DNA from: Muraenolepis orangiensis
Taxonomy: Eukaryota; Chordata; Actinopteri; Gadiformes; Muraenolepididae
Length of the DNA stretch: 64,000 nucleotides
Assembly (NCBI GenBank): GCA_027704905.1
Contig: CM051016.1
Location: 16,379,038-16,443,037, forward strand
Reading direction: 5' to 3'
In this document: positions 27,691 to 46,905 of the stretch, piece after piece
Layout: each line of letters opens with the position of its first letter
How positions within the stretch are numbered: position 1 is the first letter of the stretch
Translations under genes and position numbers: made by a program
Notes under the pieces: model-generated
What the model saw: only the letters and a program-made list of their open reading frames with translations
The model's database searches: none
Told to the model about the DNA's origin: nothing

Positions 27691-28059
27691 CGTATACGTT
27701 TTACAACAGACTACATGATGCGATCACAAATTATGTAAACATCATATTGTGGGAGTGTGTGGAAACGAGGAGACAGTAGATAGGTTGTTTACATTTACTT
27801 TACTTCCCAACATGAACGGTAGAACAGCGGCAGTAGTGAAGCTTGAAACCGCAACAGTAACAAAAGGCGAACGTATCAGAACCGGTACATTCAAAACTCC
27901 CGCTCCAAACATTACCCAGAAGGCTCCTCGGTTGAACTGTCTTAAAGGAGCCGTAAATTCATCTCATAGTGTCCAGTGAATATCTGTGTCCCAAGTGGGT
28001 CATAACACAGGCGCCCCCAGAATTCACTATAACTGAAACACAAAAACGAAACAGCCGAT
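27691..28059. other. Unassigned sequence, possibly part of a Gypsy element
   Basis: No clear coding sequence. It adjoins the integrase fragment and may belong to the same element's 3' region. Confidence 0.25.
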
Positions 28060-28486
28060 TAGTCAAAAGTGAAAGGGGCAGGGCCAGCTTAACCGGCCTG
28101 TCCAGGTCAAAATGGGCAGGTTTGAGACGGTCCACCGAGTCCCGTTCAGACTTCCTCGACTTTTTTCCGGCCCTGCCTCCAGTACGCGAAAGGGGCCGTT
28201 GTAGGGAGGCTGAAAGGGAGTACGGTGGCCCTCATGGCGAATGAAGACAAAGGTGGCCGACTGAAGAACCTTGGGGACGTAGGACGGAGGGAGGCAGTGG
28301 TGAGAAGTGGGGATAGGAGCAAAGTCGCCAGGGCTGTCCCGGAGAGTAGTTCGATGTGAGGCAGCAGACCAGCCGCGGCAACCTGGAGAAACACCCAGGA
28401 ACACCGCTGTCCGTGAGGCTGGCCCGCAGAGCTGCTTTCATGGAGTGATGGGCCCGCTTGCAAAGCCCGCTGGCCTGTGGCTTGTA
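28060..28486 (-). mobile_element. Ty3/Gypsy integrase C-terminal fragment
   Basis: Minus-strand frames (with frameshifts) read KAALRASLTDSG, then LPPSYVPKVLQSATFVFIR and FQPPYNGPFRVLEAGPEK. This is the typical end of a fish Gypsy integrase. It stops abruptly at 28486, where a LINE fragment begins. Confidence 0.8.
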
Positions 28487-29402
28487 TGATCATCAAGTTT
28501 GCTGATGACACGACAGTGATGGGCCTGATCGCCAGCGACGACGAGACAGCCTACAGGGAAGAGGTCGGATCGCTGGAGAAGTGGTACCAGGAGAACAGCC
28601 TCGCCCTCAACGTCAAGAAGACCAAGGAGCTGATCGTGGACTTCAGGAAGTAGAGAGGAGAGCACAGCCCTATCTCCATCGACGGTGTTGCAGTAGAGAG
28701 GGTCAGCAGCTTCAAGTTCCTCGGCGTGCACATCTCCGAGGACCTCACATGGTCCACGCACACCACACACGTGGCCCAACAACGCCTGTATTTCCTCAGG
28801 CGTCTGAGGAAATTCAATATGGGCCCCTGCATCCTGAGAACATTCTATAACGACACCATCAAGAGTGTTCTTACAGGGTGTATCACCGCCTGGTACGGGA
28901 ACTGCACCGCACTCGAGCGCAGAGCGCTTCAAAGGGTGGTGCGGACGGCCCAGTATATCGTCGGAGGTGAGCTCCCCTCCCTCCTGGATATATACAACCA
29001 GCGGTGCGTGGCCAAGGCCAAACGAATCATAAAAGACCCCAGCCACAAACTGTACTCACTTTTACCGTCAGGCAGGCGATACCGCAGTATCAAGTGCCGC
29101 ACAAGAGATAGCTTCCACAGTCAGGCTGCTGAACAAGGGTGTATAGCATATAACAATATCTATTTTATTGCATTGATTTATATATATATTGCTCTTTTTC
29201 TGTGCTAATATATTGCATTTTATATATGCACTTTTATATTTTTATATATTTAACTTTATACAGTTTGTACTTTTTTACTTATTTTTTATTCTATTATTTT
29301 TATTTTTATAACTGCTGTCTGTCGTCGGGTATTGCACATAAGATTTTCACCCATTGCTTATACTTATATAACTTTGATGTGACGATAAACTTGACTTGAC
29401 TT
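28487..29402 (+). mobile_element. Rex1/CR1-like LINE, RT C-terminal part with tail
   Basis: Starts inside the reverse transcriptase at IIKFADDTTVMGLI (catalytic ADD). One in-frame stop comes after VDFRK. It then runs through SSFKFLGVHISEDLTWSTHT and GCITAWYGNCTALERRALQR to the ORF end near 29145. An AT-rich 3' UTR and a (TTGAC)n tail follow at 29388-29402. Confidence 0.85.
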
Positions 29403-29950
29403 GATCTTTAGGACCAGATGTCGGAAAACATCATAAAGGACTGCAACCACCCTGGGCACCATCTCTTCCCCCCCCTACCGCCTGGTCGCCGGTTGCGCAG
29501 CATCCGCACAAGTACTACCAGGTTTAAGGATCGTTTTTATCCACAGGCAGTGCGCCTACTAAACTACTAGGAGTGCTGCCACTTTCACTTTCATAACATG
29601 TCATTAACATTATACTCACATACTTTGCTGGACTTTCTGGACTCATCCCAGTTACTGCACTGTACTGCACTGTATTCATGATGCTGCTGCACTACTGGCG
29701 CTTTTGAAAGATTTTTGTAAAAAAAACAAAACCCCAAAAACATACATATGATATGTACATATCATTTATGTCACTGTGCTGCTCTTTTTTGGTTTATTTT
29801 ATTGTATTTATTATTTTTATGGTGTTGTTTTTGAGATGTACACTGCGGGAGGGAATGGGGAGTAAGCATTCCTATGTACTTGTTACAAATGGCCAATAAA
29901 AATCTTGTATCTTGTATCTTGTATCTTGTATATTGTATCTTGTATCTTGG
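29403..29950 (+). mobile_element. Second Rex1/CR1-like LINE 3' end
   Basis: Codes for the last residues of a LINE ORF (CNHPGHHLFPPLPPG), then a 3' UTR ending in tandem cttgtat copies at 29903-29948. Confidence 0.75.
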
Positions 29951-30519
29951 AACAGACAAACAAACAAAAAACAAACAGGAGCGAAAAGATTTCCTCTTCC
30001 CAGCTTCGATGGTGAAGGTAACAAATTCAACCACCATCATTTCAACCACCCTTGAGGACGTTTCCTTTTAATATTGAGGATTAATGAGAATCAATAATGA
30101 GCCATTTCAAAGGGTTTGTGGAGGAATATTCTGGGCATTTATTAACCTCAACATTAACAGTTAATCAGCTAATATATCTAGATTAACACCATCAGCAGTT
30201 GCATCAATTTTAGTTGAAGAAAACAAAGGCTGTTGCGCCATCTCCTGGACACAGTACATGCTGTTTTGTGAATTTTACTTCATGAAAACAACAGGCAGAC
30301 AGAAACAAACCAACAACAAAGTACTGACCAACTGTGGCAGACACTAGGGAACTGAAATACATTGAACACAGGTGAACACAGGTGACAAACAATTCGATAA
30401 CAACACAAAGGACAAAACTGTAATGAGTGGGGTTTGGGGCAGGATCATTAAAGTACAACACCCCCTCAAGAAAGACCTAGTGGCCTTGAGACTCCACTTC
30501 ACCCCTGGGCTGATCAGGC
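29951..30519. other. No gene recognised
   Basis: Unique-looking non-coding sequence before a minisatellite. Confidence 0.4.
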
Positions 30520-30870
30520 TCAGGGCTAGGCACTCTAGGCTCAGGGCTAGGCACCCTAGACTCAGGGCTAGGCACCCTGGGCTCAGGACTAGGCACCCTA
30601 GACAAAGGACTAGGCACCCTAGGCTCAGGGCTAGGCACCCTAGGCACAGGGCTAGGCACCCTAGGCACAGGGCTACGCACCCAAGGCTCAGGGCTAGGCA
30701 CCCTAGGCTCAGGACTTGGCACCCAAGGCTCAGGGCCAGGCACCCTAGGCTCAGGGCTAGGCACCCTAGGCACAGGGCTAGGCACCCTAGGCTCAGGGCT
30801 TGGCACCCTAGGCTCAGGGCTTGGCACCCTAGGTTTAGGGCTAGGCACTCTATGCTCTGGGCTAGCCAGC
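30520..30870. repeat. 21 bp minisatellite rich in CCTAGG
   Basis: About 17 copies of a 21 bp unit (ctcagggctaggcaccctag plus g). The period is a multiple of three and keeps both strands open (RARHPRL-type and LSLGCLA-type peptide repeats). It is not a gene. Confidence 0.95.
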
Positions 30871-30939
30871 TCAGGCTCAGGAACAGGGCTAGGGAATCCA
30901 AAAAGAGTATTTGCCACAACACCTTCAAAGACCTGTTGT

Positions 30940-30973
30940 CTTACTAACCTCATTCTAGCATGAGGTTAGTAAG
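30940..30973. repeat. Perfect 14 bp inverted repeat
   Basis: Arms cttactaacctcat and atgaggttagtaag are separated by a 6-base loop. It lies just after the 21 bp minisatellite; function unknown. Confidence 0.8.
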
Positions 30974-31525
30974 TTATTGTCATAGTAACAGCTTGTGCTA
31001 CTCACAGATACAACACGTGACTCAGGGAATCAAAAAACCCTAAGATGACCGGCCTTAGAACTAATATCAAGAGCAACCCTTGACCCCCCCCCCACACACA
31101 CACACACACACACACACACCACATGATTATGTTAACCATTATACACTATTTGAGAAAGGGAAATCTTCCAGGCGCCTCTTCCATATATAATTATACATAC
31201 AAATACAAAGTCCTCCTCACAAGGAGGATCAGCAATGCAAAATCAATCAACCACAGCATACATCAATGATCGTGTGAAGGTCACGTTTTTCACGCTCTAA
31301 CTGGGGTGGTTTCACTGGGACTACACTACCAACACGTCAGCCTGTCGTTCTGTGACCTGATTGGCAGGTGGTAGAACGCCCTCTCCCAAGCCCCGCCCCC
31401 TCCCAACCAGGGTCCACCGCGTGGTTAGCAGAGAAAGAAAGAGAGAGAGAGAGAGAGAGATGTTGATAACACCCAGTACCCGGTACATTAGTACCCGGTA
31501 CATCCGCTCCATCTACCTTCGTGAC
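30974..31525. other. mocs1: mocs1 upstream region
   Basis: Contains a CA run (31091-31118), a GA run (31437-31459) and a short tandem duplication of agtacccggtacat (about 31477-31503) just before the start codon. No TATA box was noted. Confidence 0.4.
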
Positions 31526-40683
<9,158 letters not shown>

Positions 40684-41455
40684 GTTCCAGCCAGCGCCTG
40701 CCATCCTTACAACTAACTTAACTTAAACCTTACAACTTTTAACAATACATCTTGCTAACTCGTCAAAAGTTGCAGTTTGGTTTATTACCCTTACTTGCTA
40801 GCATTGTCACATGGTAGCCAATGAGATACAATAGCCAATGAGAGATTTGTTTTCTCCATGATGTGTTATTAATACAAACTAGTTAGTGTTAGTGTATTCT
40901 TGGTGATCCTGCAATGGATTTGAATTAATTATAATGCTGTGCTAAAGATTGATTTAATCTAATTTGATTGAATCCCCCAACATCAGCATGTATACTCATA
41001 ATGCTATATAATTATGTATGTCATAACCAGAATTTGTAATATCTTTCAATTGAATATCTCATTTATTTTTAAAATATTTAATTAAATAACTATTCCTGTC
41101 CCATTTTTGACAAGTGCAAAATGGTGTTTAGTAATGGTGTCCTGTATTGACAGGCCATGACAATTATAGACGCAGGACCATAAAACATTAACTCCCGGAT
41201 GAAGTTATGAATGGTAAACTGCACAAAGCTCTGATCCATTTACTTTAGTATTTACTTTCGATAGAGAAAGGTCCTTCAAATCCTCTGGAAAAAAACCCTC
41301 AAAGATGGACAGCATTCTGCCATGGCAGCAGACACATCCAGGCACCAACACCAGACAACTGGACACCGGGTCCACTCAGTAACTACTCTGATACATCTGA
41401 CCTGGTCTTCACCAGCTCTAGGAGGGCTTGATACAGTAACAAACAGACAGCAGAA
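40684..41455 (+). other. mocs1: mocs1 3' UTR and convergent intergenic space
   Basis: AT-rich, with a possible ATTAAA signal at 41081-41086. The gene at 41657-45612 is transcribed toward it from the other side. Confidence 0.45.
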
Positions 41456-41471
41456 TATGTTCATGGTAGTA

Positions 41472-41477
41472 TTTATT
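41472..41477 (-). terminator. Candidate polyadenylation signal AATAAA of the minus-strand gene
   Basis: The minus strand reads AATAAA 180 bases after the stop codon at 41657. Confidence 0.5.
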
Positions 41478-41656
41478 TAGGCTTTAATATAGCGGTAATA
41501 TAAACTACAACAATGTATATAATATACTATAACAATCATCAAGCATCAACACTGTATTTCATAAATCCAGGTCACATTGCAACTAAGAATCAACATTTTG
41601 AGAAAGCCCCACTATGCTTATTTCATTTAGGGCATGAGGGCATGCTTATGATCTTT

Positions 41657-44600
41657 TCACTTCTTTTTCATTTTACGAATCACGATATGAAGGATCTCTT
41701 GGTATTCCATAGAATCCACATCGCAGTAGCCATCGCTTTCGACATATTCGTTCAGCTCAAGCATCTCTGACTCATTAATGACCCCACTCCTATAGAAATG
41801 CTGGACTGAACCCAGAAAGGCATTCCTGTAGTAACCCATGGTTGTGCTCGTCTGAAATCAGGATTCTTCTTAGTCTGCCGTCTGTTCCTGTAACATTACA
41901 TTACAGTCATTTAGCATTTATCCAAAGCGACTTACAATAGTGTGTTTTAACAAAGGAAGATAAGAGAACAACTCTTCACCAGAAGTCAAAAGTGCATTTA
42001 ATTTCTAACAGTAGTACAATAAGTTCAGGTAAAAGTACAATAAATTGGCAAACAATATAGAACAATATCTACCTAACAATCTACTTAGTAAATCCACACA
42101 TGAAATATCAAGAAACATCTCCAGCATTCGATTGCAATGTACTATTAATGTACTACACTGTCATTTAGCAGACGCTTTCATCCAAAGCGACTTAGAGGTA
42201 GGTAAGAGAACCACTCGTCACCAGAAGTCAAAAGTGCATTTCATTCCTAACAAGTCTCGTAGTAGTGGTTGTTTGACACTACCAACCTGGGATGCCTCTT
42301 ATGGCCCGGGAAACGTACGGATGGGCAATGATCATGGCCTGCTTCAGCATCACCTTGGCTTCTCCTCTGGCAATTCTTTGTGCAAGCAAAGCCCTGTGGA
42401 CATAATACATGCAGGGCCAGGGCGTTAGGAAACATTCACACAGGTTCTTGATGAAGCCAGCAAACATTGATGGGAATGAAGATGTGTGACCCTACTGTTC
42501 AGCTCAGTTAGTTGATGCTGACTTTAAGATTCAAGATTCAAGATAACTTTATTTATCCCGAGGGAAATTAAGGTGCAACAGTTGAAACAGGGGGAATAAA
42601 TGCACACACAAATATACTAATTGTCACGGTTACGGTGGTTGGCAGGGGGCGTGGCCTAGCCACGTGCGCTGGTGGCGCACACACGCTCCTGTCAACAATC
42701 ACGTTGGTTGGCAGGGGGCGTGGCCTAGCCACGTGCGCTGGTGGCGCACACACGCTCCTGTCAACAATCACGTTGGTTGGCAGGGGGCGTGGCCTAGCCA
42801 CGTGCGCTGGTGGCGCACACACGCTTCTGTCAACAATCACGTTGGTTGGCAGGGGGCGTGGCCAAGCCACGTGCGCTGGCCACACACACACACACACACC
42901 TGGACTCAATTCCCCCCCGTGTAATTTGTTCATCACCTCACCTGGGGTATATATACGTTGTCTTTCCTTTACCCCAGCGTGAGGTCGTTACTCTACTATT
43001 CACGTAGTTCTCCCGTCTGGTACCATCGCCTGCCAACTACCTGCCGGTACTCCACCCCAGGGTGCGAACTGGAGGGGAGCAGGGGGAGCTATAGCTCCCC
43101 TAGTGGTGACATGAGCTCCCCTGGGAACATGGTTTGTGAAATTTGGGGGGAGCTCTCTAAAATACTGATATGATGACCAAATAAAAAAAATTTCAAAGGT
43201 GTAAAATAAGTGAAATAAAATTATATTTAGAGTTTATGATTCATGAAAAAAGTGTCGCCTGCTTGCACGCAGTGCAAGCAGGCGACACGAGAGAAGGGCT
43301 ATGTGCATCGTTGTGTTGTGTGTGTGGCGTGGCGTCTCTCCAGGCAGTGAGAGGGTTGTGTTGTGCTATAGCTGTATTATTAATATTAATATTGTTCATG
43401 GTTGGTGCCGCTGGCTGCTCTTATCGCGTGTGTTCGGCTCTGTGTGGGCTACAGCCATAATAGGCTATAGCCCATGTGAAACAACGTAGCCTGTTTTTGA
43501 GTCATTTTAAGTTGATTTAATTAAACAGTCAAACGTTACATTGGTGGTCCGTGGATTATTTATTATCAAGTTGATTGAAGTTTGCGTAGCCCATACATGC
43601 TCGGGAAATCTGTTGACATGACCATGATCCATCGGGACGTTTCATGTAAATGTAGACCTGTGGCACCACCCCGTGTGCAACAGATGTTCTCTTTATAATA
43701 GGCCTGTGTCTGTGCTGTTGCTATTAATGCACGGATCAGCATTTACCCCCCCCCCCCCCCACCGCAAAAAATAAAAAAATCCCGGCTCCCCCGGAGACCG
43801 TGGTATAGTTCGCACACTGCTCCACCCCCGGTACAGACTCCTTCCCCTGTCCCGGACTACCCGCCGGTCAACTGCCTGCCGGTACTCCGCGGATCGTCCT
43901 CCCCGTGTACCCTTGTGTTTTGTGTGTGTTTTTGGAAATAAAGCCGTCTCGTATCACTCTCCACTTGTCGGCGTCTGCGTTCGGGGTCCAACCCACTCCC
44001 TCTCTCGTGACACTAATACCTAAAAGCTAAAAACTAAATAACAACAAACTAAACAAAACTAGTATAAACAAACTAGTATAAACAAAATATAACTAATGAA
44101 CTCTAAATGAAATCTAAATGTATTGATAGATGAATTGCACATTTTACAGTATTATTACAGTAATACGTAGGTATATACAATACACAACAATATGTATAGT
44201 GCAAATTGGCAGTAATAAAATACTAATAAATAACTCAGATGAATACTGAAAAAGTGACATGTGAAGTGACATTTATGTTATGCTTTGAATAGTATTGAGA
44301 CATATTTATTGCCATCAGCAACCTTCTCTTGTTTCAACATTCTTCAACATTCTATAAAATGTTAAGACTTATGGTGGTTATCATGGTGTACTATCCAGGC
44401 TGCAGCGTTATCTGTCAACCAACAGAGTCAATAAGGAGAGTTTTGTAATACATACTGGATGGTTTTATGTGTGTTCGGTTTGGGTGCTGTAGTATGCATG
44501 TGAATAGGTGTGTGTGATGATGATCTGAAGAGGATCAGTGGGTGATCTGTAGCTGTTAGAAGGAACCAGGGAAGGCTGCCGTACCTGACCGCTTGAGACT

Positions 44601-45612
44601 CTAAACTGTTACCGGAGGACAGAGCTTGTCTGTGGTGATGCGTGGAGACCTGGATGGCAAAGAGTTCCATACCCCGTGGATCTGTGGTAAACAAGCTGTT
44701 TACCATATTATAAAGTGCCGGATTTATTAATCTCAAGCTGGGAAACTCATTTTCTGATCTTGCCCTCCTCATGGAGTCCAGAGGTGGGATGTGGTCTGCT
44801 TCCACGTAACGTTTGTCCCCTTCCTCGCCACTCACAAAGGGCCTTTCGTTTTGGGTGAGGCTGAAAGCACAGAACATTTAATATGTACATCTTCTAACAT
44901 CTAATACATCTTGCAGGGTCCCACATACGTGTGCCTGATTAGATTGAAAATGTGCCAAGAGTTAAGTGTGGCAGTTTATATTAAGGTAGATATGTTGCAA
45001 AATGGAAGAGCTTGTAGAATACGATGTGAAAAATCTGAAATCGATGACGTATGTCACTTATAAAACCAGCCACCAACCTGCCCCAAGCCATGTTAAAGGT
45101 GCGATATGTAAAAATGACAGTGTTTAAAAAGGGTTCCTCAGTCCAAATTCACAATATAACCGTCCTGGTTTCATATGTGACAACACAGTTTTTACTCGGT
45201 ACTCTTCTATTATAGAGTTCTGTTATAGAGTAGTAAGAGTAATCACACTGACCAAAAGTCATACTGGCTATAGCACTGTACAAGCCAGTATTTAAACTGA
45301 GCATGTTTCCTTAATTTCTAATGACCTATCATGGTCATTTAATCATTAAGTACAGTCAATTGTTAACATATTGCACCTTTAACGCCGACGGAGAAACATA
45401 ATAAGAACTTACTGTCTATACGATCCATATACTCCCAGGTGGAGATATTCTTCCACCTCCGATGAATCTAAAATTTCTTTTTCTTGCCGTTCACGAATGG
45501 GCGTCTGGTTATCTCCAGGTTCGGGGATGTACTTCAACTCCGTCACACCAAACGCCTGGGTGAGGGCCGCTGCTGCCTTGCCGAGGAACGTCAATGATCC
45601 GAGAATCGGCAT
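41657..45612 (-). CDS. Uncharacterised four-exon protein with HNH-like motifs
   Basis: Not recognised as a named gene. Exons in gene order: 45612-45413, 44860-44585, 42393-42287, 41851-41657. The first three join in phase (66 residues, then 91, then 35). The last exon has a good 60-codon frame (MGYYRNAF to IRKMKKK, stop TGA 41659-41657), but its phase fits a GTAGTG donor or an unseen exon better than the obvious CAG|GTTGGT donor, so that junction is open. The product is about 258 residues. Exon 2 has YVEADHIPP (D89, H90), then about 50 residues on THHHRQALSSGNS (H141-H143), with a SLESQAVRALLAQRIARGEA helix after it. This order (DHIPP, H, H-R, GNS, Q-R, A) resembles HNH/treble-clef nuclease domains of bacterial polymorphic toxins; function is inferred. 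Start: ATG 45612 with A at -3, downstream of a TATA box. An older LINE, a solo LTR and L2 tails lie in its introns. Confidence 0.7.
41888..42265 (-). mobile_element. Two L2/SINE tail copies beside exon 3 of the HNH-like gene
   Basis: 41888-42128 and 42145-42265 each carry the antisense tail (tccaaagcgactta, aagtcaaaagtgcattt). The second ends about 20 bases from the exon 3 donor. Confidence 0.7.
42625..42885. repeat. 69 bp tandem repeats in the LTR
   Basis: Nearly four copies of a 69 bp unit (cacgttggttggcaggggg... ...cctgtcaacaat), probably enhancer-type U3 repeats. The last copy runs into CA repeats. Confidence 0.95.
43058..43819. mobile_element. hAT-type MITE inside the solo LTR
   Basis: 762 bp. 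Terminal inverted repeats CAGGGTGCGAACT and AGTTCGCACACTG (12 of 13 match), flanked by perfect 8 bp duplications ctccaccc (43050-43057 and 43820-43827). No coding capacity. Confidence 0.88.
43252..43288. repeat. 16 bp perfect hairpin inside the MITE
   Basis: Arms gtgtcgcctgcttgca and tgcaagcaggcgacac, loop cgcag. Confidence 0.9.
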
Positions 45613-45699
45613 CCTGGTGTCTCGGGATGGAAGAGCTTTACTTACAGCTTTGATGAACGAAAACACCAAAACAACAATCTTTGAAGTTTTCGATGAGGA

Positions 45700-45708
45700 T
45701 TATACCAT
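45700..45708 (-). other. Three-codon upstream ORF (ATG GTA TAA)
   Basis: Lies in the predicted 5' UTR about 90 bases before the ATG at 45612. The same ATG GTA TAA is kept in the degenerate duplicate near 48925-48935. Confidence 0.5.
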
Positions 45709-45739
45709 TTAGTTATTTGTGTGTTACCCCTGCTCCGGA

Positions 45740-45990
45740 GACCAATGGTCCCACTGGGCGAGTGAGAGGGTTTATATAAGCTGTCTAACCCCCCCCCTCC
45801 CTGATTTCTAAGAAGTGGAGCTCCACTTCTTAGAAATCAGCCTTCAGCCTGCTCCCCCCTCCCCTCTGTATTTATATCCATCCTTGACGCACACAGAATG
45901 TCTGACAATATCAAAACCAGCCCGGACCGGCCAGGCCCAGTTCTAACCGGTCCGGTCCACCGGAGGCAAAGAGTGAAAGTGAAAGTAGAC
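45740..45990 (-). promoter_or_regulatory. Promoter of the HNH-like gene: TATA, double GAS palindrome, ISRE
   Basis: Reading upstream on the minus strand: TATATAA core at 45772-45779, then a perfect 40 bp palindrome at 45801-45840. The palindrome contains TTCTAAGAA and TTCTTAGAA, both matching the STAT site TTCnnnGAA. GAAAGTGAAAGT at 45975-45986 matches the IRF/ISRE core GAAAnnGAAA. The arrangement is that of an interferon-responsive promoter; activity is inferred. Confidence 0.6.
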
Positions 45991-46029
45991 GGGAGTCTAA
46001 CAGGACCATCAGCGTTCATAAATGCAACT

Positions 46030-46905
46030 TGTTTGCTTGGTAAAGTCTAAAACCCTGATAATCATTGTAAAGGATCCAATTCAGTTTTCTAATTATAATT
46101 TTATAAAGGAACTTAGATTTCCAATGTTTTAGTTATACTGTGTAATTATCTGTGTTTTCTTACTTCCTGTAACTTTTGAGTATGGTGACTTTTACTTTGT
46201 AAAAACGGAAGCTTGGTGTGTGCACACTGTGCGGCAATTTAGCAAGGTTAACATCCGGTTTGGCTCCCGGCTTTCGTTGGAGTGAAACAAGTACGGTGAA
46301 GGATAAAGTGTGGTGTCGTGAAAAGTTAGAATAAGTATATTTATAAGGATTCTCGTGTTAATCATAGCAACCCCCGAAGAAGCAAAAAGGTATGTTAATG
46401 TGGTGTGAACTTAACAATAATAACTTAACAATTTGTAACATTAACAAATGTATTTGTTTAATTTGTGTAACAAATTTCTAACCGTTGTTTGGCTCTGTGT
46501 TGTAGCTAATGTGTTTTGCCTAGCTTAGAGCTTCTCGGTAGCTAACGTGTGTGTTAAGTGATGGAGAATGTTACGGAGAATATGTTCTAATTACCCCCCC
46601 CTTTTCTACTTTATGTACCACAGTTCTTACGGTGTTAAATCATTCTGAAGGAACGGAAAATAAATGGTCAACATCAGTCAAAGACTGTTTTATTCGAGGG
46701 ACTGCTACAATCATGATCTCAGAAAGGCTCTAGACTGAAAAGACTCATAGGAGTGTACATACGTGAAGCAGTTATTTGGACACGGAGGGACCACAGTGAA
46801 CAGGGCGTTGGCTGGGCGTGCTCAGTGTGTAAACTCTTTTTTTTCTTAACCTAATAAAAGCACCAATCAAATTAAGGTCCATCCATCCAAAAGTGGTTAA
46901 GCACC
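46030..46905 (+). other. Promoter-like block and possible short transcript
   Basis: 46160-46270 has several ETS-type GGAA sites (acttcctgt, aacggaag, catccggt). A consensus donor AAG|GTATGT follows at about 46391, and an AATAAA signal lies near 46853. A 60-codon frame (46551-46733) has no ATG start and no recognised family. It may be a non-coding transcript or part of a mobile element. Confidence 0.25.

Larger units (their letters stand above)
42622..44012 (+). mobile_element. Solo LTR (Gypsy-like), itself carrying a hAT MITE
   Basis: Begins TGTCACGG and ends CGTGACA (TG...CA), flanked by the 5 bp duplication ctaat (42617-42621 and 44013-44017). It has tandem 69 bp repeats in the U3 part, TATATATA near 42948 and AATAAA at 43937-43942. 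No internal retroelement genes remain. Without the MITE it is about 620 bp. Confidence 0.85.
42522..44270 (-). mobile_element. LINE 3' end split by the solo LTR insertion
   Basis: 42522-42621 (antisense tail with ttcaagattcaagataac, tttatttatcccgaggga) and 44013-44270 read as one antisense LINE 3' UTR once the LTR and one ctaat duplicate are removed. Confidence 0.55.

Noticed and set aside
30372..30953. 190-codon frames with heptad-like repeats on both strands
   Set aside because: They come from the 21 bp minisatellite; no homology, and every strand is equally open.
41240..41470. 62-codon minus-strand frame beside the end of the HNH-like gene
   Set aside because: It lies past the stop codon and spans the predicted polyadenylation signal; no family match.
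42625..42885. Evenly spaced repeats that could suggest a CRISPR array
   Set aside because: The 69 bp units are directly tandem without unique spacers and lie in a retroviral-type LTR of a eukaryote.
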